From contig CAJUSE010000001.1 in the NCBI GenBank assembly GCA_910588975.1, positions 1 to 64,000 of the forward strand: a stretch of DNA of 64,000 nt. Reading direction: 5' to 3'. The DNA is from an uncultured Oscillospiraceae bacterium (lineage in GTDB: Bacteria; Bacillota; Clostridia; Oscillospirales; Oscillospiraceae). The notes under the pieces are model-generated. The model made no database searches. It saw nothing but the letters and a program-made list of their open reading frames with translations, and had not been told where the DNA came from. The position numbers and the translations under genes were made by a program. This document shows, one piece after another, positions 26,635 to 36,152 of this stretch. Each line of letters begins with the position of its first letter. The first letter of the stretch is position 1.

Positions 26635-27311
26635 TTTCGTTCCTCCTTGGGGGCAAAATAGACCTGCCCACGCTCATCGGCGGTAAGCAGATAGACCTCC
26701 CCAGGCTCTTTAGCACCATGGGTACGCAGCTGCTTTTCCAGCCACTTGCGATCATATCCACGGCTCTGCAAATTCTGCTCCATGACCCGTCCGTCATTGA
26801 TGAGGATCAAAGGCAAGCCATTTTCCTGAGGGGTCATCTTCATTTCCTGGCCCGTGGGCGGACGCTGGTTGGCGAAGGGGAGGACAGAGAGTTGGCCGTT
26901 TGTCTCCAGAATAGCGTACTTTATGGCGGAAATATCCGTGTAGCCCTTCATACGCAGCTCCTCCATGAGCTCGTCCACAGTGAAGCGGTTTTTGGACATC
27001 TCCCGCTGGTGGAGGACTCCGTTTTCCACAATAATGGAGGGCTTGCCGCAGATAATGGCTCGAAATTTGACACTGCGCATGGAGAGTACCGAGATAAGCA
27101 TAGTAACACACAGCAGGGTCAGGATAGGCACAATACCGGCAAGGAGCGGAATGCCGAAATCCTGCATGGGTACGGCCGCCAGGTCAGCGATGATAAGGGC
27201 CAACACAAGCTCAGATGGCTCCAGCTCGCCCACCTGGCGTTTCCCCATAAGCCGGATACCAACAATGATGAGTAAATAGAGAAGAATGGTTCGGACAAAG
27301 GCGATGACCAC
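26631..27311 (-). CDS. DUF421 family membrane protein (YetF-like)
   Basis: A 226-residue protein with three N-terminal membrane helices (about residues 5-85) followed by a soluble DUF421 domain, including the typical AIICGKPSIIVENG (about 86-99) and MSKNRFTVDELMEELR segments. YetF-like proteins are widespread in spore formers but their biochemical role is not settled. The start is GTG at 27311, six bases after GGAGG. It is co-transcribed with the DUF4363 gene and diverges from the metallophosphoesterase gene. Confidence 0.85.
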   Translation of the reverse strand: MVIAFVRTILLYLLIIVGIRLMGKRQVGELEPSELVLALIIADLAAVPMQDFGIPLLAGIVPILTLLCVTMLISVLSMRSVKFRAIICGKPSIIVENGVLHQREMSKNRFTVDELMEELRMKGYTDISAIKYAILETNGQLSVLPFANQRPPTGQEMKMTPQENGLPLILINDGRVMEQNLQSRGYDRKWLEKQLRTHGAKEPGEVYLLTADERGQVYFAPKEERK

Positions 27312-27439
27312 ACTGAGACCTCCTTCCGGGTTTTCTCATTCAATATGGTCAGTTTGCGCCTTTTTTTCTGGAAAATGTCAGGAAAAATTTATATCATTTC
27401 ATTTAGGCTGTGCTAAACTTAGGCAAGAGGTGATTCGGT

Positions 27440-28264
27440 ATGAAGGGAAAGATCTGGAAGCGGGCAATCCTCTGTATTCTGCTGCTGGCAGTTCTTTTCT
27501 TATGGGCAGGCCTGCGGACAGAGCTGACCGTTCGCAGGTATACCCTGGAAAGTGACTATGTGGCCCGGCCGTTGAAGCTGGTCTTTCTCTCCGACCTGCA
27601 CTCCAGCGATTACGGCGATGGGCAGCGGGCGCTGCTGGACCTGGTTGCAGCCCAGGAACCTGATTTGGTCCTTTTGGGTGGAGACTGGGTGGATGACGAC
27701 TTTGGACGCAGAAGCCCGGAGCTGGCCTATACGGCTGCTCGGGGGTTGGCGGAGCACTACCCTACGTATTATGTGCTGGGCAACCATGAACAGTGGAGCG
27801 GCCATGGAGATGAAATCAAGGAGCGGCTGACCGACTGCGGTGTCACTGTACTGGCGGGGGAGTGGGCTGATTTAGAACTGAAGGGGACGCCCATACGGCT
27901 TTTTGGTCTGGATGATCCCGATGTGGGGGAGGGGCTGTGGCAGGAGCAGCTGGCTCACATTAAGCAGGGACTGACAGAGAATAAACTTGACCTTTTGCTG
28001 ACCCACCGACCGGAGCGTGCTGAGAACTACAGCGGATTTAACCTCATTCTGGCAGGCCATGCCCACGGGGGACAGTGGCGGCTGCCCGGTCTGGTCAACG
28101 GTCTGTACGCCCCAAATCAAGGTTTTTTTCCAAAGTATGCCGGCGGACAATATACCCTGCCCGATGGTGGGATAATGGTAGTGGGCCGTGGGCTTTCCAC
28201 GAACTCTACTCGTATCCCACGCTTTTTTGATCCCCCCGAAGTGGTGGTAGTGGAGCTGGTCTGA
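27440..28264 (+). CDS. Membrane-anchored metallophosphoesterase
   Basis: A 274-residue calcineurin-like phosphoesterase of the YkuE type. An N-terminal membrane helix (about residues 8-26) is followed by the metal-binding motifs FLSDLHSSDYGDG (about 50), LLGGDWVDD (about 80), GNHEQWSG (about 114) and AGHAHGGQWRLPG (about 205). The active site should face the outside of the membrane or stay membrane-associated; the substrate is unknown. GAGGTGA precedes the ATG. Confidence 0.88.
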   Translation: MKGKIWKRAILCILLLAVLFLWAGLRTELTVRRYTLESDYVARPLKLVFLSDLHSSDYGDGQRALLDLVAAQEPDLVLLGGDWVDDDFGRRSPELAYTAARGLAEHYPTYYVLGNHEQWSGHGDEIKERLTDCGVTVLAGEWADLELKGTPIRLFGLDDPDVGEGLWQEQLAHIKQGLTENKLDLLLTHRPERAENYSGFNLILAGHAHGGQWRLPGLVNGLYAPNQGFFPKYAGGQYTLPDGGIMVVGRGLSTNSTRIPRFFDPPEVVVVELV

Positions 28265-28430
28265 CCCTGTCGAAACGCCAAGAGGAGAAAAGTGGTGCAG
28301 GGGTTGGTTTGTCCAAATTTCCGATTTTTCTTTTTCTGCCCCCAGAATAAAAAATTTGATATTGTCATTGACCTTTCTTTGCGTTAAAATTAAAAGGATA
28401 AAATCTGGAAAGAAAGGCGGGAAACATGGC

Positions 28431-29513
28431 ATGAAAGCAACGCTCATTCTGGAAAACGGAATGGTCTTTCGGGGCGAGAGCATCGGTGCCACGGTGGACA
28501 AGGTCTGTGAGATGGTGTTCAACACCTCCATGGCCGGCTATCAGGAGCTGCTGACCGATCCCTCCTATGCGGGGCAGGGTGTGGTGATGTCCTATCCCCT
28601 CATCGGCAATTACGGGGTCAACAGTGAAGACAACGAGTCCCGGCAGCCCTGGGTAGAAGCTTTGGTGGTTCGGCATCTTTCTCCCCGTGGAAGCAACTTT
28701 CGTTGTGAGGGCACGCTGAACGACTTTCTAAAAGAACATAATATCCCGGGCATTGAGGGTGTGGACACCCGAGCCCTAACGAAGATACTCCGCAATCAGG
28801 GGAGCATGAATGGTATGCTCACCTGTGCGGAGCATTTTAATATCTCTGAGGTGCTGGAAAAGCTGCGCAGCTACCGGGTGACAAAGACTGTGGAGCGGGT
28901 CACCCGTCAGGCTTCCGAGACCTTTGAGGCCATTGGTACCCAGCGCTTCCACGTTGCCGTAATGGACTACGGCGTTACCCAGCACGTCATCGACTGTCTG
29001 CGCCGCCGGGGCTGTAAGGTCACCGCCTTGCCTGCCTCGACCCCTGCTCAGGAGGTGCTTTCCGGCGGCTATGACGGGGTCATGCTCTCCAATGGCCCCG
29101 GAGATCCTGCCGAGAATACTGTCGCCATTGAGGAGGTTCGCAAGCTCTATGACAGTGACCTTCCTATTTTTGGCCTGTGTCTAGGGCATCAGCTGTTGGC
29201 TCTGGCTACCGGGGCCAAGACGGGCAAGCTGCCTTACGGCCATCGGGGCGGCAATCTCCCCGTCCGGGATCTGGAGAAGGGAAGGGTGTTCATTACCAGC
29301 CAGAATCACGGCTATGCGGTTCTTACCGATACGGTGGATCCTGCCATTGCTGAAATCAGCCATGTCAATGTCAACGACGGAAGCTGCGAGGGGCTGATAT
29401 ACAAACGTACCAAATGCTTTTCCACCCAGTTCCATCCTGAGGCCAACGCCGGCCCTAAGGATACGGAGTATCTCTTCGACCGCTTTATCGAATTTATGGG
29501 AGGTGAGCAGTAA
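28431..29513 (+). CDS. carA: Carbamoyl-phosphate synthase, small (glutaminase) subunit
   Basis: Releases ammonia from glutamine for CarB in carbamoyl phosphate synthesis, feeding arginine and pyrimidines. It has 360 residues: an N-terminal CPSase domain (ATLILENGMVFRGESIG), then a class I amidotransferase domain with the nucleophile in FGLCLGHQLLAL (Cys about 246) and His/Glu in FHPEANAGP. The ATG at 28431 is chosen by homology and AAAGGCGGG upstream; the longest frame adds 25 residues from the leader. Its stop overlaps the carB start (TAATG). Confidence 0.97.
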   Translation: MKATLILENGMVFRGESIGATVDKVCEMVFNTSMAGYQELLTDPSYAGQGVVMSYPLIGNYGVNSEDNESRQPWVEALVVRHLSPRGSNFRCEGTLNDFLKEHNIPGIEGVDTRALTKILRNQGSMNGMLTCAEHFNISEVLEKLRSYRVTKTVERVTRQASETFEAIGTQRFHVAVMDYGVTQHVIDCLRRRGCKVTALPASTPAQEVLSGGYDGVMLSNGPGDPAENTVAIEEVRKLYDSDLPIFGLCLGHQLLALATGAKTGKLPYGHRGGNLPVRDLEKGRVFITSQNHGYAVLTDTVDPAIAEISHVNVNDGSCEGLIYKRTKCFSTQFHPEANAGPKDTEYLFDRFIEFMGGEQ

Positions 29514-32500
29514 TGCCGATGCACAGTGGGATCAAAAAGGTGCTGGTGTTGGGCTCCGGCCCCATCATCATCGGTCAGGCCGCCGAGTTTGACTATGCCG
29601 GGACCCAGGCCTGCCGGGCCTTGAAGGAAGAGGGCCTGAAGGTGGTGCTGGTCAACTCCAATCCCGCCACCATTATGACAGATAAGGATATTGCCGACCA
29701 TGTCTATATCGAGCCGTTGAATGTAGCTAGCGTCACCCAGATCATTGAAAAGGAGCGGCCCGACTCCATCCTACCCACTCTGGGTGGTCAGACTGGCTTG
29801 AACCTGGCCATGGCCCTCCATGAGGATGGTACCCTGGCCAAGTACGGCGTGCGGTTGCTGGGCACGTCTCCCGAGTCCATTCGCAAGGCAGAGGACCGGC
29901 AGGGCTTCAAGGACTGCATGGAGTCCATAGACCAGCCCTGTGTTACCTCCGATGTGGTGGAGAGCGTGGCCGACGCCGTGGCCTTTGCCGGCAGCATTGG
30001 CTATCCCGTCATTGTCCGGCCTGCCTATACTCTAGGCGGCACCGGTGGCGGAATCGCCTATGATGAGGCATCCCTCCGAGAGATCGCCGACCGTGGCATT
30101 AACCTGAGCCGGGTGGGACAGGTTCTCATTGAACGGTGCATCTCGGGCTGGAAGGAAATTGAGTTTGAGGTCATGCGGGACAGTGTGGGCAATGTCATTA
30201 CCATCTGTTCCATGGAAAATGTTGACCCTGTTGGGGTCCATACTGGTGACTCCATCGTGGTGGCTCCCACTCAGACTTTGGCCAACAAAGAGTTTCAAAT
30301 GCTCCGTTCCGCAGCGCTGGAAATCATCTCGGCGCTGGAGATCGAGGGCGGCTGCAATGTCCAGTTTGCCCTGAACCCCGCTTCTTACGAGTACGCCGTT
30401 ATCGAGGTCAATCCCCGGGTGTCCCGCTCCTCAGCCCTGGCCTCCAAAGCCACGGGCTACCCCATCGCCCGGGTGGCCGCCAAGGTGGCCTTGGGCTATA
30501 CCCTGGATGAGATCCCCAACGCTATCACCGGCAAGACCATGGCCTGCTTTGAACCCACCATCGACTACTGTGTGCTCAAGCTGCCCCGTCTGCCCTTTGA
30601 CAAGTTTACTACTGCCAGCCGGACATTGGGCACCCAGATGAAAGCCACCGGCGAGGTCATGGCCATCGGCAACTCCTTTGAATCTGCGCTGCTTAAGGCC
30701 ATTCGTTCTCTGGAACTGCCCGTCAAATCTCTGAAAATGGACGGCCTTGACGAGCTCTATACTGAGGAGATCGAGGATCGGATGAAAAATGTGGACGACC
30801 AGCGTCTCTTTGTTGTGGCTGAGGCGCTCCGCCGGGGTTTCTCTCCTGAGCGGATCAATGCCATCACCAAGTATGATGTGTGGTTTTTGGACCGTCTGCT
30901 CCAGATCGTAAAGATGGAGGGGAAACTGGAAAAGGGCGTCCCCAATGCCGATGTGCTGCGCCAGGCCAAGGACATGGGCTTTTCCGACCAGTGGATCGCC
31001 CAGCTTTCGGGCAGTACAGCTGGGGATATCCGGGCCTTGCGGGAAGCCCACGGTATCCGGCCTGTGTTCAAGAAGGTGGACACCTGCGCCGGTGAGTTTG
31101 ATGCTGACACGCCCTATTATTATTCTACCTATGATGAAGAGAATGAGGCCGATGACAGCACCGAGTCTTCCGCTGACCAGGGTGGCTATCACCTGCCTCC
31201 CGTACCCAAGCGTAAGGTGCTGGTGTTGGGCTCCGGCCCTATCCGCATTGGCCAAGGCATTGAGTTTGACTACTGCTCGGTCCACTCAGTCTGGGCCTTG
31301 AAGAAACTGGGTTGTGAGACCATCATCATCAACAACAACCCTGAGACCGTTTCCACCGACTTTGATGTGGCCGATAAGCTCTACTTTGAGCCCCTCACCG
31401 CTGAGGATGTGGCCGCTGTGGTGGAGCAGGAGAAGCCTTGGGGCGCTGTGGTCCAGTTCGGCGGTCAGACCGCCATCAAGCTGGCCCAGGCCCTCACCGA
31501 CATGGGAGTGTTCATTTTGGGCACCTCTGCCGACGGCGTGGATGCCGCCGAGGACCGGGAACGCTTTGACGAAATTCTGAATGACTGCCGCATCCCCCGG
31601 GCCAAGGGCAGCACTGTTTTTACCACAGAGGAAGCCCTGAATGCCGCCCATGAGATCGGTTACCCGGTGCTGGTCCGCCCCTCCTATGTGCTGGGCGGCC
31701 AGGGAATGGAGATCGCTTACAGTGACCGGAACATTGTGGAATTTATGAAGGTCATCAATCAGACTGTTCAAGAGCATCCCATTCTGGTGGATAAGTACCT
31801 CATGGGCCGTGAGGTAGAAGTAGATGGCATTTTTGACGGAGAGGACATTCTCATCCCCGGCATCATGGAGCACGTAGAGCGGGCCGGTATTCACTCTGGT
31901 GACTCCATCTCGGTCTATCCGCCCCTGCACATTGAGGAGAAGCACCGCCAGACCATCCTCCAGTACACCCGTGACCTGTCCAAAGCGCTGGGGGTCATCG
32001 GCCTGGTGAACATTCAGTTTATCATCTACAACGATGGGGTCTATGTCATCGAGGTCAACCCCCGCTCCTCCCGGACTATTCCCTATATTTCCAAGGTCAC
32101 TGGTGTGCCTGTCATTGATTTGGCAACCCGAGTCATGCTGGGGGAGAAGCTGAAGGATTTGGGCTACGGCACCGGGCTCTATCAGGAAAGCAAGTACTTC
32201 GCTGTCAAGATGCCCGTGTTCTCCTTCGAGAAGCTCACCGATGTGGATACCGGTCTTGGCCCGGAGATGAAGTCCACCGGCGAGGTGCTGGGCCTGGCCG
32301 AGGATTTCCCCCACGCCATGCGCAAGGCCTTCAAGGGGGCTGGGCTCAAGGCCCCCAAGGAGGGAGGCCGAGCCATCATCACCGTGAAGGATGAGGACAA
32401 GGCCGAAATTGTAGACATTGCCCGGGGCTTTGCCCAGATGGGTGTTGAGCTTTACGCCACCGCCGGTACCTGTCAGGTACTTGTAGATGCCGGCATTGAC

Positions 32501-32755
32501 TGTAAGCCGGTGGCTCGAGTGTCTGAGGCCCATCCCAACATCTCCGATATGATCGCCTCGGGGACGGTGGACCTCATCATCAACACCCCCACCAACGGTC
32601 GCCGTCATGAGAGCGATGGCTTCAAGATCCGGCGTATGGCAGTGGAGCACTCGGTGGCCTGCGTTACCGCTATTGACACCGCTCGGGCCATGCTTACCGT
32701 CCGGGCCCAGAGCCGCTCTGCCGAGCTGCGGCCCATCGATATCACTGAAATTTGA
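29513..32755 (+). CDS. carB: Carbamoyl-phosphate synthase, large subunit
   Basis: Makes carbamoyl phosphate from bicarbonate, ammonia and two ATP. The 1080 residues show the internal duplication of the family: two CPSase/ATP-grasp halves beginning VLVLGSGPIIIGQAAEFDY (residue ~10) and VLVLGSGPIRIGQGIEFDY (residue ~567), and a C-terminal allosteric MGS-like domain (GGRAIITVKDEDKAEIVD onward). A 30-residue acidic stretch about 535-560 separates the halves. The gene is coupled to carA and lies upstream of three unknown genes and guaA. Confidence 0.98.
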   Translation: MPMHSGIKKVLVLGSGPIIIGQAAEFDYAGTQACRALKEEGLKVVLVNSNPATIMTDKDIADHVYIEPLNVASVTQIIEKERPDSILPTLGGQTGLNLAMALHEDGTLAKYGVRLLGTSPESIRKAEDRQGFKDCMESIDQPCVTSDVVESVADAVAFAGSIGYPVIVRPAYTLGGTGGGIAYDEASLREIADRGINLSRVGQVLIERCISGWKEIEFEVMRDSVGNVITICSMENVDPVGVHTGDSIVVAPTQTLANKEFQMLRSAALEIISALEIEGGCNVQFALNPASYEYAVIEVNPRVSRSSALASKATGYPIARVAAKVALGYTLDEIPNAITGKTMACFEPTIDYCVLKLPRLPFDKFTTASRTLGTQMKATGEVMAIGNSFESALLKAIRSLELPVKSLKMDGLDELYTEEIEDRMKNVDDQRLFVVAEALRRGFSPERINAITKYDVWFLDRLLQIVKMEGKLEKGVPNADVLRQAKDMGFSDQWIAQLSGSTAGDIRALREAHGIRPVFKKVDTCAGEFDADTPYYYSTYDEENEADDSTESSADQGGYHLPPVPKRKVLVLGSGPIRIGQGIEFDYCSVHSVWALKKLGCETIIINNNPETVSTDFDVADKLYFEPLTAEDVAAVVEQEKPWGAVVQFGGQTAIKLAQALTDMGVFILGTSADGVDAAEDRERFDEILNDCRIPRAKGSTVFTTEEALNAAHEIGYPVLVRPSYVLGGQGMEIAYSDRNIVEFMKVINQTVQEHPILVDKYLMGREVEVDGIFDGEDILIPGIMEHVERAGIHSGDSISVYPPLHIEEKHRQTILQYTRDLSKALGVIGLVNIQFIIYNDGVYVIEVNPRSSRTIPYISKVTGVPVIDLATRVMLGEKLKDLGYGTGLYQESKYFAVKMPVFSFEKLTDVDTGLGPEMKSTGEVLGLAEDFPHAMRKAFKGAGLKAPKEGGRAIITVKDEDKAEIVDIARGFAQMGVELYATAGTCQVLVDAGIDCKPVARVSEAHPNISDMIASGTVDLIINTPTNGRRHESDGFKIRRMAVEHSVACVTAIDTARAMLTVRAQSRSAELRPIDITEI

Positions 32756-32775
32756 GGAAAGCGTGAATAAAGCCT

Positions 32776-33444
32776 ATGAGAAGACGTGTTTTACCCTTTG
32801 ACATCTGGCTCTGTCTGGCCCTGGCCTTCCTGATCTCCATGGGGACCGGGAAGGTGGCCCAGGTGGTGGCCCAGACTCAGTATGAGAAAGCGGCCGAAAA
32901 ACACCAGCCCATAGCTGGAGAGATCGGCGGCCCAGCAGGGGAGACGCTGGTCCGGGCCCAAAGTGTGGAAGAACTGCTAAGCCACGACACCTTCACCGTA
33001 GTATCCCCGGGTATTGAGTTTCGCAACCGGGGCGGCGGGTACTATGAAGGCAAGTACTTTCATGCCCTGACCCTGCCGTCAGGGGAGCTGGTGGCCGCCT
33101 GGATCAACTCTGACAGCATCCAGGAGGAAGGGGGCAACGACTACTATTCCTCGGATAAGATTCTCCCTGTGGGCCGACTGGTCTATGTCGATTTGGAGGA
33201 AAATCAGACCTTTTTGGACCAGATCGAATATAGTGAACCCTTGAGTCGCCACGATTTTTACGTGGATATGGTAGGGGAGACCGCCATGCTGGCAGAGGAT
33301 CAGGTCAATGAGGTATCCACCCTGTTGACCCAACTGATCACCATTGTAATTTTTGCCCCGATTTTCCATATGATTGGCTCTAAGCTCGGGCTGTGGCCAG
33401 CTTATTTTGTCTCGAAGAAGAAAAAGGAACCCCAGTGGGAGTAA
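32776..33444 (+). CDS. Membrane protein of unknown function (carB-guaA cluster, gene 1)
   Basis: A 222-residue protein I do not recognise. It has a hydrophobic N-terminal segment (about residues 9-30), a hydrophilic central region that looks extracytoplasmic (FHALTLPSGELVAAWINSD and an acidic DLEENQTF stretch), a second membrane segment near 188-206 and a basic tail (SKKKKEPQ). It lies 20 bases after carB and 15 before the next unknown gene, so it belongs to the car-gua transcript. Two-span topology with an outer domain is the only safe statement. Confidence 0.65.
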   Translation: MRRRVLPFDIWLCLALAFLISMGTGKVAQVVAQTQYEKAAEKHQPIAGEIGGPAGETLVRAQSVEELLSHDTFTVVSPGIEFRNRGGGYYEGKYFHALTLPSGELVAAWINSDSIQEEGGNDYYSSDKILPVGRLVYVDLEENQTFLDQIEYSEPLSRHDFYVDMVGETAMLAEDQVNEVSTLLTQLITIVIFAPIFHMIGSKLGLWPAYFVSKKKKEPQWE

Positions 33445-33459
33445 GGGAGGAAATGATTT

Positions 33460-34038
33460 ATGGGACCCATCAAAAAATTTGACCCGATCTATTTTCTGCT
33501 TACAATTTTTGGCCCTGTCCTGATTTTTTTGGGTGTAGTGACTCTGGCCATTGTTTTGATTGAAAACTCCGGCATTGGCGCCATCATTTGTTCTCTGGCC
33601 ATGCTGCTAATGATCTTGTGGTGGACTGTTTTCAGCCGTAAGCTCTTCGAAAAACAGCGGGATTCTAAACTGGGCGAGCTTGCCGGGCAGGGATTCACAC
33701 CGAACCATACCTTCAATGCAGATGGCTGCACGCTGGTGGTGGACCTTGCCCATGGTCAGGTTGCACTGCTGTTTCGCTGGAACCCCAAAAAGGTCTATGT
33801 CCGTCCTGCCTCTGCCATTTCCCAGCTTCAGGTGGATGACGGCAGAGGTGGCGCCGGCTTTATGGAGGGCAGCAGTCGGGTCAGATTTCTATTTTCCATT
33901 GAGGGAATTACCATCAAGGTAAATACCTTTACATCCAATCGTCGCTGGCGGATGGATAGTGATTATATCCTCACTGCCATCTCTAAGGCCGATGTCATGG
34001 TCAAGTCTTTGCTGGCTGCCGGGGCACAGGCGAAATAA
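33460..34038 (+). CDS. Membrane protein of unknown function (carB-guaA cluster, gene 2)
   Basis: A 192-residue protein with two N-terminal membrane helices (about residues 12-33 and 37-57) and a cytoplasmic beta-rich domain (CTLVVDLAHGQVALLFRWN...). GGGAGG lies upstream of the ATG. I do not recognise a family. The C-terminal part looks like a compact soluble domain; no catalytic motif is visible. It is one base from the next gene. Confidence 0.65.
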   Translation: MGPIKKFDPIYFLLTIFGPVLIFLGVVTLAIVLIENSGIGAIICSLAMLLMILWWTVFSRKLFEKQRDSKLGELAGQGFTPNHTFNADGCTLVVDLAHGQVALLFRWNPKKVYVRPASAISQLQVDDGRGGAGFMEGSSRVRFLFSIEGITIKVNTFTSNRRWRMDSDYILTAISKADVMVKSLLAAGAQAK

Positions 34039-34039
34039 G

Positions 34040-34399
34040 ATGGCACTGTTTCGAAAGCTCCGGGAAAAGTTTCACGATGACTGGTGCAGCCAGTGCACAT
34101 CTCAAATGGAGGTCGTCCGCCGTCAGCTTTATGCGATGCCCGACCAGCAGGTGGGTCACTATGTTTCCCATCGGGAGGCATCCTATTACATAGACCACAT
34201 GGTCCCTGTTGAGAAAAAGGCTGAGATCCCCACAGGCATGTATGCCTGTGGGGTCACGGCTTTTCGATGCCCTGAATGCGGCCATCGTGCTGTGCTGTTG
34301 TCTGTTTTCCTCCCTGTGCGGGATATGGAAAAAGGGGAGGAAAACCTTTATTTTGAACAGGGTGAAGTAGACGAATTGATTTGGAACACAAGAACATGA
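34040..34399 (+). CDS. Small zinc-ribbon-like protein (carB-guaA cluster, gene 3)
   Basis: A 119-residue protein with two cysteine pairs, WCSQC (about residue 18) and CPECGHRA (about 79), which probably bind one zinc. The rest is unremarkable and ends in an acidic segment. It starts one base after the previous stop and ends eight bases before guaA, so translation is likely coupled; the site upstream of its ATG is weak. The function is unknown. Recurrent CxxC ribbons are often nucleic-acid or protein docking modules, but this is only a possibility. Confidence 0.65.
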   Translation: MALFRKLREKFHDDWCSQCTSQMEVVRRQLYAMPDQQVGHYVSHREASYYIDHMVPVEKKAEIPTGMYACGVTAFRCPECGHRAVLLSVFLPVRDMEKGEENLYFEQGEVDELIWNTRT

Positions 34400-34407
34400 G
34401 AGGTCGG

Positions 34408-35955
34408 ATGAATATGGATCATCAAGTGGTTATCGTATTGGATTTTGGCGGGCAATATAACCAGCTGATTGCCCGGCGGGTCCGAGAGTGCGGAGTTTAC
34501 TGCGAGGTAAAGCCCTATACCACACCTATCGCCCAGCTGCGGGAGCTTGACCCCATCGGAATCATCTTCACCGGCGGGCCCAACAGTGTCTATGATCCCA
34601 ATGCGCCTCATGCTGACCCGGAACTGTTTACTCTTGGCGTACCCATTCTGGGGATCTGTTACGGCTGTCAACTGTTGGCCCACCATTTGGGGGGGCGTGT
34701 CACGGCCGCTCAGGCTGATACGGCCAGAGAATACGGCCGAACAGAGACGTTTTTTGACCCTAACTGTAAGCTTTTCCGTGGTCTCCCCACCGAAAGCGTG
34801 ACCTGGATGAGTCATGGGGATTATATGGAGCAGGTGCCCCAGGGCTTCTCTCTGGTTGCCCATTCTGATGCCTGCCCCAATGTGGGTATCTGTGATGAAA
34901 AGCGTGGCTTTTACGGGGTACAATTCCATCCCGAGGTCAATCACACCCAGTATGGCACCGGAATGATTCGCAATTTCCTCTATGAGGTCTGTAAGGCCAA
35001 AGGAGACTGGACCATGGGGGACTACAAAAACATCGCCATCCGGCAGATCCGGGAAAAAGTTGGCGCCGGAAAAGTCTTACTGGCTCTGTCCGGCGGGGTG
35101 GATTCCTCGGTGGCCGCCGCCCTTGTGGCCGAGGCGGTAGGCCGTCAGCTCACCTGCGTATTTGTTGACCACGGCCTGATGCGTCTCAACGAAGGCGGCG
35201 AGGTGGAACAGGCCTTCTCCAAGTGGGATATCAACTTTGTCCGGGTCAACGCCGAAGATTTGTTCCTCTCCAAGCTTTCCGGAATCAGTGAGCCCGAGGC
35301 CAAACGGAAGATCATCGGGGAGGAGTTCATCCGGGTTTTTGAGGCACAGGCCAAGAAAATCGGTCAGGTTGACTATCTCTGTCAGGGGACCATCTATCCC
35401 GATGTTATCGAATCAGGCTTGGGAGCCTCGGCCACCATCAAGAGTCACCACAATGTGGGCGGGCTGCCTGACTATGTGGACTTCAAGGAGATCATCGAGC
35501 CGCTGCGGATGCTCTTCAAGGATGAGGTTCGCCAGTTGGGCCGGGAGTTAGGCCTACCGGAATATCTGGTCATGCGTCAGCCCTTCCCGGGCCCCGGCCT
35601 TGCCATCCGTGTCATTGGCGAGGTGACTAAGGAAAAGCTGGACACCTTGCGGCTGGCTGACTTTATCTTTCGGGATGAGGTGGCCAAGGCAAACCTGGAG
35701 GACAGCATGAGCCAATATTTTGCTGTGCTCACCAATATGCGCTCGGTGGGAGTTATGGGGGATGGCCGGACCTACGACTATACACTGGCTCTGCGCAGCG
35801 TCACCACCAGCGATTTTATGACGGCTGACTGGACCCGCATCCCCTATGATGTGCTGGATCGGGTCAGCGTGCGCATCGTCAATGAGGTGCCCCACATCAA
35901 CCGTATCGTCTATGACATTACCTCCAAGCCTCCCGCCACGGTGGAATGGGAATAA
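34408..35955 (+). CDS. guaA: GMP synthase (glutamine-hydrolysing), full length
   Basis: Converts XMP to GMP with ATP and glutamine. It has 515 residues: a class I glutaminase domain (nucleophile Cys84 in GICYGC, His/Glu in FHPEVNHT), an ATP-pyrophosphatase domain with the P-loop [13 protein letters not shown] (about 227), and the C-terminal dimerisation domain ending [15 protein letters not shown] precedes two candidate ATGs at 34408 and 34414; I list the first. It ends the carAB-to-guaA gene run and is followed by a strong terminator. Confidence 0.97.
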   Translation: MNMDHQVVIVLDFGGQYNQLIARRVRECGVYCEVKPYTTPIAQLRELDPIGIIFTGGPNSVYDPNAPHADPELFTLGVPILGICYGCQLLAHHLGGRVTAAQADTAREYGRTETFFDPNCKLFRGLPTESVTWMSHGDYMEQVPQGFSLVAHSDACPNVGICDEKRGFYGVQFHPEVNHTQYGTGMIRNFLYEVCKAKGDWTMGDYKNIAIRQIREKVGAGKVLLALSGGVDSSVAAALVAEAVGRQLTCVFVDHGLMRLNEGGEVEQAFSKWDINFVRVNAEDLFLSKLSGISEPEAKRKIIGEEFIRVFEAQAKKIGQVDYLCQGTIYPDVIESGLGASATIKSHHNVGGLPDYVDFKEIIEPLRMLFKDEVRQLGRELGLPEYLVMRQPFPGPGLAIRVIGEVTKEKLDTLRLADFIFRDEVAKANLEDSMSQYFAVLTNMRSVGVMGDGRTYDYTLALRSVTTSDFMTADWTRIPYDVLDRVSVRIVNEVPHINRIVYDITSKPPATVEWE

Positions 35956-36006
35956 AATATATCCACCTTGCCTTACTCGACGTTTCGATTTGTCCCAAAA
36001 GAAGAT

Positions 36007-36050
36007 AAAATACCACAGAACATATTTTTATGTTTCTGTGGTATTTTTTT
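36007..36050 (+). terminator. Terminator after guaA
   Basis: A 14-base inverted repeat (36007-36020 and 36034-36047) built on ATACCACAGAA is followed by a T run. It separates guaA from the second GMP synthase gene. Confidence 0.9.
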
Positions 36051-36051
36051 C

Positions 36052-36081
36052 TTTACATCCCTCGGGAGAAAATTGTATAAT
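36052..36081 (+). promoter_or_regulatory. Predicted SigA promoter of the second GMP synthase gene
   Basis: TTTACA (36052-36057), an 18-base spacer and TATAAT (36076-36081) lie directly after the guaA terminator, so the downstream gene is transcribed independently. The ~70-base leader shows no purine-riboswitch core. Confidence 0.7.
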
Positions 36082-36152
36082 AAGCCTATATTTCAATCAG
36101 CGCACAATTTCAGCTTTAAGAAAGAAAATTCAATATACAGGAGGAAACAAAG

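Noticed and set aside
31286..32650. 454-codon - strand frame opposite carB
   Set aside because: Antisense shadow of a well-conserved gene; no start signals.
36082..36152. Possible purine riboswitch before the second GMP synthase gene
   Set aside because: The ~70-base leader lacks the conserved junction sequences and pairing of a purine aptamer.
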